64,000 nt of DNA from Streptococcus mitis SK564 (lineage in GTDB: Bacteria > Bacillota > Bacilli > Lactobacillales > Streptococcaceae), in assembly GCF_000148525.1 (NCBI RefSeq), contig NZ_AEDU01000029.1, positions 26,179 to 90,178 on the forward strand, given 5' to 3'. Under the pieces are notes generated by a model. The model had not been told where the DNA came from. It worked only from the letters and a program-made list of their open reading frames with translations, and searched no databases. Below are positions 47,272 through 57,741 of this stretch, piece by piece (within the stretch, counting starts at the first letter, position 1; each line of letters starts with the position of its first letter). The translations under genes and the position numbers were made by a program.

Positions 47272-49251
47272 ATGAAAACAAGAAAAGTATTGGCTCTTGC
47301 GGGAGTAACCTTATTAGCAGCTGGTGTTTTAGCTGCTTGTTCTGGGGGTTCAGGTGCTCAAGGTGAAAAAACCTTTGCCTTTACCTACGAGACACATCCA
47401 GATAATCTCAACTATTTGACAACTGGTAAGGCAGCAACTTCTGAGATTACTAGTAATGTGATCGATGGATTACTTGAAAATGATAAATACGGGAACCTTA
47501 TTCCCTCAATGGCAGAAGACTGGTCGGTCTCTAAGGATGGCTTGACTTATACTTATAAGATTCGTCAGGATGCCAAGTGGTATACATCTGAGGGAGAAGA
47601 GTACGCTCCTGTTAAGGCTCAGGACTTTGTAACAGGACTTAAATATGCAACAGATAAGAAAGCAGAAGCCCTTTACTTGGTACAGGATTCAATCAAAGGT
47701 CTGGATGCCTATGCCAAAGGTGAAATCACAGACTTTGCTCAAGTCGGGATTAAAGCCCTTGACGATCAGACAGTCCAATACACCTTGAACAAACCTGAAA
47801 CTTTTTGGAATTCTAAAACAACCATGGGTGTGCTTGCGCCAGTCAATGAAGAGTTTTTGAATTCAAAAGGGGATGATTTTGCCAAAGCTACGGATCCAAG
47901 TAGTCTCTTGTATAACGGCCCTTATTTGTTGAAATCCATTGTAACTAAATCCTCTGTTGAATTTGCGAAAAATCCGAACTACTGGGATAAAGACAATGTG
48001 CATATTGACAAGGTCAAATTGTCATTCTGGGATGGGCAAGATACCAGCAAACCAGCAGAAAACTTTAAAGATGGTAGCCTTACAGCAGCTCGTCTTTATC
48101 CAACAAGTGCAAGTTTCGCAGAGCTTGAGAAGAGTATGAAAGACAATATTGTCTATACTCAACAAGACTCTACGACTTATTTAGTAGGAACAAATATTGA
48201 CCGTCAATCTTATAAACACACATCTAAGACTAGCGACGAACAAAAGACATCTACTAAAAAAGCTCTCTTAAACAAGGATTTCCGTCAGGCTATTGCCTTT
48301 GGTTTTGACCGTACAGCTTATGCTTCTCAGTTGAATGGAGAAACTGGAGCAAGCAAAATCTTGCGTAATCTCTTTGTGCCACCAACATTTGTTCAAGCAG
48401 ATGGGAAGAACTTTGGCGATATAGTCAAAGAAAAATTAGTGACTTATGGGGATGAATGGAAGGATGTCAATCTTGCAGATTCACAAGATGGTCTTTACAA
48501 TCCAGAAAAAGCTAAAGCAGAATTTGCCAAAGCCAAATCAGCCCTACAAGCTGAGGGAGTACAATTCCCAATTCACCTAGATATGCCTGTTGACCAGACA
48601 GCAACTACAAAAGTTCAACGTGTCCAATCTATGAAACAATCCTTGGAAGCAACTTTAGGAACTGATAATGTCGTTATTGATATCCAACAATTGCAAAAAG
48701 ATGAATTGCTTAATGTAACTCTATTTGCCGAAAATGCTGCTGGCGAAGACTGGGATTTATCAGATAATGTCGGTTGGGGTCCAGACTTTGCCGATCCATC
48801 AACCTACCTTGATATTATCAAACCTTCTGTAGGAGAAAGTACTAAAACATATTTAGGATTTGACTCAGGGGAAGATAATGTAGCTGCTAAAAAAGTAGGT
48901 CTATATGACTACGAAAAATTGGTTACTGAAGCTGGTGATGAGACTACAGATGTTGCTAAACGATATGATAAATACGCAGCAGCCCAAGCTTGGTTGACAG
49001 ATAGTGCCTTGATCATCCCAACAACTTCTAAAACTGGTCGTCCAATCTTGTCTAAGATGGTACCATTTACAATACCATTTGCATTGTCAGGAAATAAAGG
49101 TACAAGTGACCCAGTCTTGTATAAATACCTTGAACTTCAAGACAAGGCAGTTACTGCAGATGAATATCAAAAAGCTCAAGAAAAATGGATGAAAGAAAAA
49201 GCAGAATCCAATAAAAAAGCGCAAGAAGAACTCGCAAAACATGTGAAATAA
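47272..49251 (+). CDS. aliA: Oligopeptide-binding lipoprotein AliA
   Basis: Lipid-anchored oligopeptide-binding protein serving the Ami importer (659 residues). The leader ends in LAAC with C23 lipidated. I use ATG 47272, behind AAAGGAG; the frame is open further upstream, but that stretch contains the promoter. Large parts match the AliB-like protein at the left end of the locus, e.g. EYAPVKAQDFVTGLKYA, FRQAIAFGFDRTAY, VPPTFVQADGKNFGD and the lysine-rich tail ending LAKHVK. AliA marks the right edge of mitis-group capsule loci. Confidence 0.95.
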   Translation: MKTRKVLALAGVTLLAAGVLAACSGGSGAQGEKTFAFTYETHPDNLNYLTTGKAATSEITSNVIDGLLENDKYGNLIPSMAEDWSVSKDGLTYTYKIRQDAKWYTSEGEEYAPVKAQDFVTGLKYATDKKAEALYLVQDSIKGLDAYAKGEITDFAQVGIKALDDQTVQYTLNKPETFWNSKTTMGVLAPVNEEFLNSKGDDFAKATDPSSLLYNGPYLLKSIVTKSSVEFAKNPNYWDKDNVHIDKVKLSFWDGQDTSKPAENFKDGSLTAARLYPTSASFAELEKSMKDNIVYTQQDSTTYLVGTNIDRQSYKHTSKTSDEQKTSTKKALLNKDFRQAIAFGFDRTAYASQLNGETGASKILRNLFVPPTFVQADGKNFGDIVKEKLVTYGDEWKDVNLADSQDGLYNPEKAKAEFAKAKSALQAEGVQFPIHLDMPVDQTATTKVQRVQSMKQSLEATLGTDNVVIDIQQLQKDELLNVTLFAENAAGEDWDLSDNVGWGPDFADPSTYLDIIKPSVGESTKTYLGFDSGEDNVAAKKVGLYDYEKLVTEAGDETTDVAKRYDKYAAAQAWLTDSALIIPTTSKTGRPILSKMVPFTIPFALSGNKGTSDPVLYKYLELQDKAVTADEYQKAQEKWMKEKAESNKKAQEELAKHVK

Positions 49252-49286
49252 GATAAAAAGAGACTGAGCAAAAAGTCTTTAAAAGC

Positions 49287-49335
49287 AAAACGCATATTGT
49301 CAGGTGATGAAAGCCTTGATCGTATGCGTTTTATT
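49287..49335 (+). terminator. aliA terminator
   Basis: AAAACGCATA (49287-49296) pairs with TATGCGTTTT (49323-49332), with an inner TCAGG/CCTTGA pairing, followed by ATT. Confidence 0.7.
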
Positions 49336-49377
49336 GTGGGGAAATGTACTTGATCTCTGTATTTCATTTTGAAAATG

Positions 49378-49412
49378 ACAAAATCCTGAGTTTAGAGTTC
49401 TCAGGATTTTTT
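49378..49412. terminator. pbp1A terminator, bidirectional
   Basis: AAATCCTGAG (49381-49390) and CTCAGGATTT (49400-49409) form a perfect 10-base stem. On the minus strand it begins about six bases after the pbp1A stop; on the plus strand it is followed by TTTC and can also back up aliA. Confidence 0.8.
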
Positions 49413-49415
49413 CGT

Positions 49416-51569
49416 TTACTGTTGTGGTTGCTGTTGAACTTGTGGATTTTGTGGCGTTGGTTGTACTGGTTGTGTCGGTTGAACAGCTTGTCCTTGATTA
49501 GGATCAGTTGCTGGAGCATTATTGGGTTGTTGACCAACCGTAGTACTTGCCTGTGTAGTTGAACTTTCAGCTGTTGAGGATTGTTGAGTAGAGGGTTCAG
49601 TCCATATTGGGCGAGCTCCATTTTTGAATACAAATTCCCCGTTTCTGAAAAGTCCGTCTGGCATCGTCCAGTCTTCTGGATGAGTATCTTCTGATAGATA
49701 CGTTATCATTGAGCGATAAACTTTAGCTGCAACTAGGAAACCATCTCCAACGATAGGAGTTAAACGATTCGAATAACCTGTCCATACAGCCATAGAATAC
49801 TTACGAGTATAACCAACAAACATTTCATCTGGAGCTACATAGCCAGTGTTCTTGATGTGTTTTTCAATTTCATCATCTGTGTAGTTAGAAGTACCTGTCT
49901 TACCAGCTTGCGCTAACCATGGGAGATAGGCTCCACGACCAGTTCCGTATGCCAAGACAGTTTTCATCATTTCGGTCATCATGTAAGCAGTTGTTTCTTT
50001 CATGGCTCTTGTGCCAGGGTCAGAAAATTCTTTTTCGCTACCATCGCTAAAGACAACTTTATTGATGTACATTGGTTTGTGGTAAATACCACCATTTGCG
50101 AATGCGGCATAGGCGGTAGCCATTTTTTCACTACTTGCCCCGTACTGTTTACTAGATTCGGTAGTATTACTTGAAATAGCATTTGAGTAGTGAATACTTG
50201 GATAGTCAATTCCTAAACCATTTAGGAAGTTTTTGGCTCTATCTAAACCAACCTTGTTTAGTGTCTCAACGGCAGGTACGTTACGAGATTGTTGAAGGGC
50301 ATATTGCAGAGTAATATTACCAAAATATGCTCGATCCCAGTTGTAGACAGGTGTGCTTGTTCCCGGATAGTTATAAGGAATATCATTAACCATAGTTGCA
50401 GTGGAATCATATACACCGTATTCTATGGCGGGTGCATAATCGGTGATTGGTTTCATTGTTGAACCCCAGTCACGATTGGTTTCCACAGCTTGGTTGGTAC
50501 CAAATGAAACGTTACTTGCTTGGTGACGAGCTCCAAGTTGGGCGATGACTTTACCATTGGAAACATCTACGACCGTAGATGCGACTTGCAAATCATCGTC
50601 AGGGTAAGAGACGTATTGATCGGAGTTGTAGATATCCCACAGACGTTTTTGAGCCTCTTGATCTACATTTGTGTAAACATCCATCCCAGTAGTTAGAAGG
50701 TTATAGCCAGTTTCTTGTTCTACTTGGTCGATAACCTCTTTGAGATAATTGTCCATATATGCTGGGTAGCTATTGACTGATTTCAAACTTTGGAGTCCAT
50801 CAGTAATAGGAGTATTGATAGCCTTCTCATACTGTTCGGCAGAAATGTAGCCTTGACCTTTCATCTCTGAAAGTACCAAGTTACGACGGTCAAGGGCAGC
50901 TTCTGGATGAGAATAGGGATCGTATTGATTCGGAGCCTGTGGCATTCCTGCTAGTAGGGCAAGTTGAGGTAGTGATAGTTCTCGCAAATCTTTGCCGTAA
51001 TAGTTTTGGGCAGCCGTTTGCATTCCATAGTTTCCGTTAGACATGTAAACTTTATTCACGTAGTAGGTCAGAATTTCTTGTTTTGTGGTTTTTTGCTCTA
51101 ATTGAACAGCCAACCAAGCTTCCTGGGCTTTACGTGAAATAGTCTGATCAGAAGTGGAAGTTGAGAAATAGGTCAACTTAATTAATTGTTGGGTAAGGGT
51201 TGATCCTCCCTGGAGGGAGTTGTTTTGTAAGTTACGTAAAAAAGCTCCTATAATTCGGATGGTATCGACACCGCGATGATCGAAAAAACGATGGTCTTCA
51301 ATCGATACGATAGCCTTGACCAAATCAGTAGGAATTTCGTTGGCCTGAGCGTTTACTCGGCGTTCAGAGCCCAAGTCGGCAATGAGTTCGTTTTTACTAT
51401 CGAAAATCTTACTAGACGTGGTTGCGACTAATTTGCTCTCAGATAGGGCTGGGGCTTTGCTGACGTAATAGAGAAATATGCCTCCTCCCAGCATAACTGC
51501 TGTGATAAATAAAGTTAAGAAGCAGATACTCACATACTTAGCTATTCGCAGGATAGTTTGTTTGTTCAT
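49416..51569 (-). CDS. pbp1A: Penicillin-binding protein 1A, NTGY variant
   Basis: Bifunctional class A wall synthase (717 residues). Membrane anchor about 11-35; glycosyltransferase domain with E91 in [10 protein letters not shown] and GGSTLTQQL; transpeptidase motifs S370-T-M-K373, S428-R-N430 and K557-T-G559. T371 beside the active serine is unchanged, but residues 574-577 read NTGY where susceptible pneumococci have TSQF, a change reported in resistant mosaic alleles; it may also be native to the commensal. The tail after about residue 650 is low-complexity, rich in Gln, Thr and Pro. recU overlaps its start by four bases, so the two are coupled. Confidence 0.95.
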   Translation of the reverse strand: MNKQTILRIAKYVSICFLTLFITAVMLGGGIFLYYVSKAPALSESKLVATTSSKIFDSKNELIADLGSERRVNAQANEIPTDLVKAIVSIEDHRFFDHRGVDTIRIIGAFLRNLQNNSLQGGSTLTQQLIKLTYFSTSTSDQTISRKAQEAWLAVQLEQKTTKQEILTYYVNKVYMSNGNYGMQTAAQNYYGKDLRELSLPQLALLAGMPQAPNQYDPYSHPEAALDRRNLVLSEMKGQGYISAEQYEKAINTPITDGLQSLKSVNSYPAYMDNYLKEVIDQVEQETGYNLLTTGMDVYTNVDQEAQKRLWDIYNSDQYVSYPDDDLQVASTVVDVSNGKVIAQLGARHQASNVSFGTNQAVETNRDWGSTMKPITDYAPAIEYGVYDSTATMVNDIPYNYPGTSTPVYNWDRAYFGNITLQYALQQSRNVPAVETLNKVGLDRAKNFLNGLGIDYPSIHYSNAISSNTTESSKQYGASSEKMATAYAAFANGGIYHKPMYINKVVFSDGSEKEFSDPGTRAMKETTAYMMTEMMKTVLAYGTGRGAYLPWLAQAGKTGTSNYTDDEIEKHIKNTGYVAPDEMFVGYTRKYSMAVWTGYSNRLTPIVGDGFLVAAKVYRSMITYLSEDTHPEDWTMPDGLFRNGEFVFKNGARPIWTEPSTQQSSTAESSTTQASTTVGQQPNNAPATDPNQGQAVQPTQPVQPTPQNPQVQQQPQQ

Positions 51570-52162
51570 CTTGTTTTACCACCTAATAAATGTTCTTTGA
51601 TAACATTGAGATAGGGAATTTGAGGGAAGGCACCGGCCTTGATTTCATATCCATATTCTCGAATATATCCAAGTGGCATTGATTTTTGTCCCTTATCTTG
51701 ATGATAGAAGCGAATTAAATCAAGTGCCGGCAATAAGTAGGTTTCTTGCTGAGAAGAAAAGTGAAGAAGGACAAAGCAGATTCCTTGTTGGGCAAGGACT
51801 TGTTCCATATGCTGAATCTGATGTGGATGAAAATTTTTCATCGGAATCGCACGTTTTTGTTTTGTTTCCTTGGCTTCAAAGTCGATGTAATATCCATTAT
51901 AAACGCCAGAATAGTCCGTCGTTGAAGCTTGTCGAAAATAGGCTTCAACAATCTTGGCACGACTTCGTTGTGGATAGTCCACTCGTACGATTTGAATAGG
52001 GGTTGGTTTCTTATGTATAACAGCCAAGCCCTGAGACAAATAGTAGTCGTTGGTAGCATTGATCATCTTTTCAAAAGACATTCCTCGATTTGCGAAATTT
52101 TTGGGTTGAGAAAGAGGTGATTGTCTTTTTTGTGATGAAATTTTATGAGGATAGTTGACCAT
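51566..52162 (-). CDS. recU: Holliday junction resolvase RecU
   Basis: Structure-specific endonuclease that resolves Holliday junctions and modulates RecA (198 residues). Recognisable: [17 protein letters not shown], the nuclease core [35 protein letters not shown] with acidic residues and the ExK element, and FVLLHFSS. The N-terminus is basic and flexible. Conserved partner of pbp1A in Firmicutes, sharing a four-base overlap; divergent from ypsA. Confidence 0.94.
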   Translation of the reverse strand: MVNYPHKISSQKRQSPLSQPKNFANRGMSFEKMINATNDYYLSQGLAVIHKKPTPIQIVRVDYPQRSRAKIVEAYFRQASTTDYSGVYNGYYIDFEAKETKQKRAIPMKNFHPHQIQHMEQVLAQQGICFVLLHFSSQQETYLLPALDLIRFYHQDKGQKSMPLGYIREYGYEIKAGAFPQIPYLNVIKEHLLGGKTR

Positions 52163-52194
52163 AATTCTCCTTATTGGTACAATAACATCACTCT

Positions 52195-52203
52195 ATTATA
52201 TCA
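52195..52203 (-). promoter_or_regulatory. recU-pbp1A promoter, extended -10
   Basis: On the minus strand TGATATAAT (TG-N-TATAAT) lies 32 bases before the recU start; no strong -35 is seen. Confidence 0.5.
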
Positions 52204-52228
52204 TAAATTTACACAGAAAGGGTTAAAA

Positions 52229-52756
52229 ATGACTACAGCTTTGGTTTTAGGCTATTCTGCTTTTGATTTGGGTTTGTTTTCTGACAAGGATCCTCGTCTT
52301 AAATTGATTAAAAAAGCGATACGTAGGGATTTAGAAGCTATGGCAGCAGATGGGGTGACTTGGCTTGTATTTACAGGGACTTTGGGTTTTGAATATTGGG
52401 TTTTAGAGGTTGCTCAGGAAATGAAGACCGAATACGGTTTCCAGTTGGCCACCATTTTTGCTTTTGAAACCCATGGGGAAAATTGGAATGAAGGCAATCA
52501 GATGAAACTGAGTCGTTTTAAGCAGGTAGACTTTGTCAAATATGCCTATCCTCGCTATGAACACAAGGGGCAGTTAAGAGATTACCAGCAGTTTTTACTG
52601 GAAAATACGAACAGTTCCTATCTTTTTTATGATGAAGAAAATGAAACGAAACTAGCTTATTTTTACCAAAAGATGAAAAATCAAGAGGACTATTTTATAA
52701 AGAGATTAACATTTGATCAATTAAATGAACTTGCTGAAAATTTTTCCGAAAATTGA
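52229..52756 (+). CDS. ypsA: YpsA/DUF1273 family protein
   Basis: 175-residue cytosolic Rossmann-like protein of the YpsA (SLOG-type) family. The N-terminus [22 protein letters not shown] and the [21 protein letters not shown] block are diagnostic. In Bacillus YpsA influences cell division; in streptococci its function is not established, but it sits beside gpsB as in other Firmicutes. ATG 52229 behind AAAGGG is preferred to upstream in-frame codons, which lie within the recU promoter region. Confidence 0.88.
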   Translation: MTTALVLGYSAFDLGLFSDKDPRLKLIKKAIRRDLEAMAADGVTWLVFTGTLGFEYWVLEVAQEMKTEYGFQLATIFAFETHGENWNEGNQMKLSRFKQVDFVKYAYPRYEHKGQLRDYQQFLLENTNSSYLFYDEENETKLAYFYQKMKNQEDYFIKRLTFDQLNELAENFSEN

Positions 52757-52766
52757 AGCTTTGACC

Positions 52767-52796
52767 TTGATTTTTGTTTGCCTTTTTTTATATAAT
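52767..52796 (+). promoter_or_regulatory. gpsB promoter
   Basis: TTGATT (52767-52772), 18-base spacer, TATAAT (52791-52796), 30 bases before the gpsB ATG. Confidence 0.65.
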
Positions 52797-52825
52797 AATA
52801 CTAGCAAGCGAGAATGGAGAGAGAC

Positions 52826-53167
52826 ATGGCAAGTATTATTTTTTCAGCGAAAGATATTTTTGAACAAGAGTTTGGACGTGAAGTCCGTGGCTATAGCAAG
52901 GTAGAAGTTGATGAGTTTTTAGACGATGTCATTAAGGATTATGAAACCTATGCTGCCTTGGTCAAGTCACTTCGTCAGGAAATTGCGGATTTGAAGGAAG
53001 AATTAACTCGTAAACCGCAAGTGAGTTCGGCTCCAAGTCCTAGTCACCCAGATCCAATTGATGTGGCTGCTTCATCTTCTATGACGAATTTTGATATTTT
53101 GAAACGCTTGAATCGTCTTGAAAAAGAAGTATTCGGTAAACAAATTTTAGACAATACTGATTTGTAA
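52826..53167 (+). CDS. gpsB: Cell-cycle protein GpsB
   Basis: 113-residue DivIVA-like adaptor that coordinates septal and peripheral wall synthesis and interacts with class A PBPs, StkP and MreC. The N-terminal membrane-binding domain [36 protein letters not shown] is followed by a coiled coil, a Pro/Ser linker ([11 protein letters not shown]) and a C-terminal trimerisation segment. I start at ATG 52826 behind GGAGAG; the ATG at 52814 would overlap that site. It lies directly upstream of the RNase P RNA gene. Confidence 0.94.
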   Translation: MASIIFSAKDIFEQEFGREVRGYSKVEVDEFLDDVIKDYETYAALVKSLRQEIADLKEELTRKPQVSSAPSPSHPDPIDVAASSSMTNFDILKRLNRLEKEVFGKQILDNTDL

Positions 53168-53182
53168 TTCAGGTCTTGTTAC

Positions 53183-53576
53183 ATGCAATTTTTGGATAAT
53201 CGCGTGAGGAGAATTGCTTCTCATGAGGAAAGTCCATGCTAGCACAGGCTGTGATGCCTGTAGTGTTTGTGCTAGGCGAAACCATAAGCCTAGGGACGAG
53301 AAATCGTTACGGCAGTTGAAATGGCTAAGTCCTTGGATAGGCCAGAGTAGGCTTGAAAGTGCCACAGTGACGGAGTCTTTCTGGAAACGGAGAGAGTGGA
53401 ACGCGGTAAACCCCTCAAGCTAGCAACCCAAATTTTGGTCGGGGCATGGAGTACGCGGAAACGAACGTAGTATTCTGACTGCTATCAGCTAGAGCTGTTA
53501 GTGGTAGACAGATGATTATCGAAGGAAGTGGTCCTAGTCACTTCTGGAACAAAACATGGCTTATAGAAAATTGCAT
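53183..53576 (+). ncRNA. rnpB: RNase P RNA, bacterial type B
   Basis: Catalytic RNA of RNase P, which matures tRNA 5' ends. Universally conserved segments are visible: GAGGAAAGTCC near 53224 and the GAAACC turn near 53278, GGAACGCGGTAAACCCC near 53398, and the 3' block ACAGATGATTATCGAAGG. The 5' GCAATTTT (from 53185) pairs with AAAATTGC at 53567-53574, closing helix P1, which sets the limits to within a few bases. Position between gpsB and rlmL is conserved in streptococci. Confidence 0.95.
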
Positions 53577-53581
53577 ATAGG

Positions 53582-53617
53582 TTGGGGCTGAGAAATTTTC
53601 TCAACCTCATTTTTTAA
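53582..53617 (+). terminator. rnpB terminator
   Basis: GGGGCTGAGAAA pairs with TTTCTCAACCTC (one mismatch and one wobble) and is followed by ATTTTTTA. Confidence 0.8.
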
Positions 53618-53652
53618 AGTGGACATATAGAAAGGTCTTGCAAGACTGTAAA

Positions 53653-54810
53653 ATGAAAAAAGAATTTAATTTAATTGCAACTGTGGCAGCAGGTCTTGAA
53701 GCTGTTGTGGGACGAGAAGTGCGAGAGTTGGGCTACGATTGTCAGGTTGAAAATGGGCGTGTTCGTTTTCAAGGAGACGCGAGAGCCATCATCGAAACCA
53801 ACCTCTGGCTTCGGGCAGCAGACCGTATCAAAATTATCGTAGGAGCTTTCCCAGCTAAGACTTTTGAAGACTTGTTTCAGGGAGTTTTCGCTTTAGATTG
53901 GGAAAATTATTTACCACTTGGAGCTCGGTTCCCGATTTCAAAAGCCAAATGTGTTAAGTCCAAACTTCACAATGAACCCAGTGTTCAGGCTATTTCTAAG
54001 AAAGCTGTTGTCAAGAAATTGCAGAAACACTATGCTCGCTCAGAAGGGGTTCCTTTGATGGAGAATGGCTCAGAGTTTAAGATTGAGATCTCTATTCTCA
54101 AAGATGTGGCAACTGTCATGATTGATACGACAGGGTCTAGCCTCTTTAAACGTGGTTATCGTACCGAAAAAGGGGGAGCCCCTATCAAGGAAAACATGGC
54201 GGCAGCTATTTTACAACTTTCTAACTGGTATCCAGACAAGCCTTTGATTGATCCAACCTGTGGTTCGGGTACTTTCTGTATCGAGGCGGTTATGATTGCT
54301 CGAAAGATGGCTCCAGGTCTACGTCGCTCTTTTGCATTTGAGGAGTGGAACTGGATTAGCGATCGCTTGATTCAGGAAGTGCGTACAGAAGCGGCTAAAA
54401 AAGTGGATCGTGAGCTGGAACTGGATATCATGGGCTGTGATATTGATGCTCGTATGGTGGAAATTGCTAAAGCTAATGCTCAGGCAGCTGGTGTTGCAGG
54501 AGACATTACTTTTAAGCAGATGCGCGTGCAGGATTTACGTTCTGATAAAATCAATGGTGTGATTATCTCCAATCCGCCTTATGGAGAACGTTTATCAGAT
54601 GATGCAGGAGTTACCAAGCTCTATGCTGAGATGGGGCAAGTATTTGCACCACTGAAAACTTGGAGTAAGTTTATCCTAACTAGTGATGAAGCATTTGAAA
54701 GTAAGTATGGTAGTCAGGCGGATAAGAAACGTAAGTTATACAACGGAACCTTGAAAGTGGATCTGTATCAATATTTTGGTCAGCGTGTTAAACGCCAAGA
54801 GGTAAAATAG
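53653..54810 (+). CDS. rlmL: 23S rRNA guanine-N2 methyltransferase (RlmL/YpsC family)
   Basis: rRNA methyltransferase of 385 residues: N-terminal ferredoxin-like/THUMP RNA-binding region (to about 165), then a Rossmann methyltransferase domain with [26 protein letters not shown] and the catalytic NPPYGERL. It should N2-methylate a G in 23S rRNA, equivalent to the N-terminal half of E. coli RlmL (G2445). ATG 53653 gives the usual start; an in-frame TTG at 53638 is possible because the ribosome site AAAGG is distant from the ATG. Followed after 13 bases by mapZ. Confidence 0.92.
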   Translation: MKKEFNLIATVAAGLEAVVGREVRELGYDCQVENGRVRFQGDARAIIETNLWLRAADRIKIIVGAFPAKTFEDLFQGVFALDWENYLPLGARFPISKAKCVKSKLHNEPSVQAISKKAVVKKLQKHYARSEGVPLMENGSEFKIEISILKDVATVMIDTTGSSLFKRGYRTEKGGAPIKENMAAAILQLSNWYPDKPLIDPTCGSGTFCIEAVMIARKMAPGLRRSFAFEEWNWISDRLIQEVRTEAAKKVDRELELDIMGCDIDARMVEIAKANAQAAGVAGDITFKQMRVQDLRSDKINGVIISNPPYGERLSDDAGVTKLYAEMGQVFAPLKTWSKFILTSDEAFESKYGSQADKKRKLYNGTLKVDLYQYFGQRVKRQEVK

Positions 54811-54823
54811 AAAGGTTATACTC

Positions 54824-56230
54824 ATGAGTAAGAAAAGACGGAATCGTCATAAAAAAGAAGGTCAAGAACCGCGATTTGATTTTGATGAAGCAAAAGAGTT
54901 AACAGTTGGTCAAGCTATTCGTAAAAATGAAGAAGTGGAAGCAGGAGTCTTGCCTGAAGATTCCATTTTGGACAAGTATGTCAAGCAACACAAAGATGAA
55001 ATCGAAGCAGATAAGTTTGCGACTCGTCAATACAAAAAAGAGGAGTTAGTCGAAAAAGAAGAGGTAGCTGTTACCTCGACTCTTGATGATTTGCTTCAAG
55101 AGATTCGTGAGGCAACAGAAGATGAGTCCTCAGTAGCAGAAGATGACTTGAGTCAGTTCGATGATTTAGAATTCATACGCGATTCAGAAGTTCCCCCTGT
55201 CGAAGAATTTGAGACTGAAGAAGTACCATTGTTTGAAGGGGAAGAAGTTTCAACACTTTCTCGAGTTCCGGATAGTGAAGATGAAAAAAATAAGAAGAAA
55301 TGGGTGATTTATGGGATTCTAGTAACCTTAGCGCTTCTTATCCTTGGAACTGCTTATTATGTTTACCGTCAAGTGAATCGCTCAACACAGGAAATCCAAA
55401 ATGCTCAATCATCGTCTAGTGAGCAGAATATTCAGCCGATTTTAGAAGATTTCAATAGCCAATACGATGCCTTCTACACAGATAGCAATAAAACAGCTTT
55501 GAAGAATAGCCAGTTTGATAAACTGAGTCAACTGAAGACCTTGCTTGATAAGTTGGAAGGTAGTCGCGAACATGCACTTGCTAAATCTAAATATGATAGT
55601 CTAACAACGCAAATCAAGGCCATTCAAGATGTCAATGCACAATTTGAAAAACCAGCTATTGTTGATGGTATTCTGGATACCAATGCCAAAGCCAAATCGG
55701 ATGCTAAATTTACGGATATTAAAACTGGAAATACGGAGCTTGATAAAGTGCTAGATAAGGCTATCAGCCTTGGTAAGAGCCAGCAAACAAGTGCTTCCAG
55801 CTCAAGTTCAAGTCAAACTAGCAGTTCAAGCTCTAGCCAAGCAAGCTCCAATACGACTAGTGAGACAAAACCAAGTAGTTCAAATGAGACTAGAAGTAGT
55901 CGCAGTGAAGTCAATATGGGTCTCTCGAGTGCAGGGGTTGCTGTTCAAAGAAGTGCTAGTCGTGTTGCCTATAATCAGTCTGCTATTGATGATAGTAACA
56001 ACTCTGCCTGGGATTTTGCGGATGGTGTCTTAGAACAAATTTTAGCGACTTCACGTTCGCGTGGCTATATCACTGGTAACCAATATATCCTTGAACGTGT
56101 CAATATCGTTAATGGCAATGGTTATTACAACCTCTATAAGCCAGATGGAACCTATCTCTTTACCCTTAACTGTAAGACAGGATATTTTGTTGGAAATGGT
56201 TCTGGACATGCGGATGCCTTGGACTTCTAA
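54824..56230 (+). CDS. mapZ: Mid-cell-anchored division protein MapZ (LocZ)
   Basis: Streptococcal Z-ring positioning protein (468 residues). The acidic cytoplasmic N-terminus begins with a basic [10 protein letters not shown] patch, followed by one membrane helix at about 160-181 ([21 protein letters not shown]), an extracellular helical domain, a Ser-rich linker (about 325-360) and a C-terminal peptidoglycan-binding domain. In pneumococcus the kinase StkP phosphorylates T67 and T78; T67 is present here (DKFATRQ), whereas position 78 is Glu in this protein. Lies between rlmL and gnd as in pneumococcus. Confidence 0.93.
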   Translation: MSKKRRNRHKKEGQEPRFDFDEAKELTVGQAIRKNEEVEAGVLPEDSILDKYVKQHKDEIEADKFATRQYKKEELVEKEEVAVTSTLDDLLQEIREATEDESSVAEDDLSQFDDLEFIRDSEVPPVEEFETEEVPLFEGEEVSTLSRVPDSEDEKNKKKWVIYGILVTLALLILGTAYYVYRQVNRSTQEIQNAQSSSSEQNIQPILEDFNSQYDAFYTDSNKTALKNSQFDKLSQLKTLLDKLEGSREHALAKSKYDSLTTQIKAIQDVNAQFEKPAIVDGILDTNAKAKSDAKFTDIKTGNTELDKVLDKAISLGKSQQTSASSSSSSQTSSSSSSQASSNTTSETKPSSSNETRSSRSEVNMGLSSAGVAVQRSASRVAYNQSAIDDSNNSAWDFADGVLEQILATSRSRGYITGNQYILERVNIVNGNGYYNLYKPDGTYLFTLNCKTGYFVGNGSGHADALDF

Positions 56231-56305
56231 GTAGCCGTTACAAAATTCTTTCTTTTCAAAAGTAAAAATGATAAAATAAAACAAATTAAATAAGAGGAGT
56301 GTCAA

Positions 56306-57730
56306 ATGACAAAAGCTAACTTTGGTGTCGTAGGTATGGCCGTAATGGGTCGTAACCTTGCCCTTAATATTGAATCTCGTGGTTACACAGTTGCTATCTA
56401 CAACCGTAGTAAAGAAAAAACTGAAGATGTAATTGCTTGCCATCCTGAAAAGAACTTTGTACCAAGCTATGACGTTGAAAGTTTTGTAAACTCAATCGAA
56501 AAACCTCGTCGTATTATGCTCATGGTTCAAGCTGGACCTGGTACAGATGCTACAATTCAAGCCCTTCTTCCACACCTTGACAAGGGTGATATCTTGATTG
56601 ACGGTGGAAACACTTTCTACAAAGATACAATCCGTCGTAATGAAGAATTGGCAAACTCAGGTATCAACTTTATTGGTACTGGGGTTTCTGGTGGTGAAAA
56701 AGGTGCCCTTGAAGGTCCGTCTATCATGCCTGGTGGACAAAAAGAGGCCTACGAATTGGTTGCGGATGTTCTTGAAGAAATCTCAGCTAAAGCACCAGAA
56801 GATGGCAAACCATGTGTGACTTACATCGGTCCTGATGGAGCTGGTCACTATGTGAAAATGGTTCACAACGGTATCGAGTACGGTGATATGCAATTAATCG
56901 CAGAAAGCTATGATCTTATGCAACACTTGCTCGGTCTTTCTGCTGAAGATATGGCTGAAATCTTTACTGAGTGGAACAAGGGTGAATTGGACAGCTACTT
57001 GATTGAAATCACAGCTGATATCTTGAGCCGTAAAGACGACGAAGGTCAAGACGGACCAATCGTAGACTACATCCTTGATGCTGCAGGTAACAAGGGAACT
57101 GGTAAATGGACTAGCCAATCATCACTTGACCTTGGTGTGCCATTGTCACTAATTACTGAGTCAGTATTTGCACGTTACATCTCTACTTATAAAGAAGAAC
57201 GTGTACATGCTAGCAAGGTTCTTCCAAAACCAGCTGACTTCAAATTTGAAGGAGACAAGGCTGAGTTGATTGAAAAGATCCGTCAAGCCCTTTACTTCTC
57301 AAAAATCATTTCATACGCACAAGGTTTTGCGCAATTGCGTGTAGCTTCTAAAGAAAACAACTGGAACTTGCCATTTGCAGACATCGCATCTATCTGGCGT
57401 GATGGCTGTATCATCCGTTCTCGTTTCTTGCAAAAGATTACAGATGCTTACAACCGTGATGCAGACCTTGCTAACCTTCTTTTGGATGAGTACTTCTTGG
57501 ATGTTACTGCTAAGTATCAACAAGCAGTGCGTGATATCGTAGCTCTTGCTGTTCAAGCTGGTGTGCCAGTGCCAACTTTCTCAGCAGCTATTACTTACTT
57601 TGATAGCTACCGTTCAGCTGACCTTCCGGCTAACTTGATCCAAGCGCAACGTGACTACTTTGGTGCCCACACTTACCAACGTAAAGACAAAGAAGGAACA
57701 TTCCACTACTCTTGGTATGACGAAAAATAA
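56306..57730 (+). CDS. gnd: 6-phosphogluconate dehydrogenase (decarboxylating)
   Basis: Oxidative pentose phosphate pathway enzyme converting 6-phosphogluconate to ribulose-5-phosphate with NADPH formation (474 residues). N-terminal Rossmann motif [20 protein letters not shown], the substrate-binding [21 protein letters not shown], catalytic [13 protein letters not shown] and C-terminal [12 protein letters not shown] are intact. Codon use is that of a highly expressed gene, unlike the AT-rich capsule genes. AGAGGAG precedes ATG. ritR follows after 11 bases and is probably co-transcribed. Confidence 0.97.
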   Translation: MTKANFGVVGMAVMGRNLALNIESRGYTVAIYNRSKEKTEDVIACHPEKNFVPSYDVESFVNSIEKPRRIMLMVQAGPGTDATIQALLPHLDKGDILIDGGNTFYKDTIRRNEELANSGINFIGTGVSGGEKGALEGPSIMPGGQKEAYELVADVLEEISAKAPEDGKPCVTYIGPDGAGHYVKMVHNGIEYGDMQLIAESYDLMQHLLGLSAEDMAEIFTEWNKGELDSYLIEITADILSRKDDEGQDGPIVDYILDAAGNKGTGKWTSQSSLDLGVPLSLITESVFARYISTYKEERVHASKVLPKPADFKFEGDKAELIEKIRQALYFSKIISYAQGFAQLRVASKENNWNLPFADIASIWRDGCIIRSRFLQKITDAYNRDADLANLLLDEYFLDVTAKYQQAVRDIVALAVQAGVPVPTFSAAITYFDSYRSADLPANLIQAQRDYFGAHTYQRKDKEGTFHYSWYDEK

Positions 57731-57741
57731 GTAGGTCTGCC

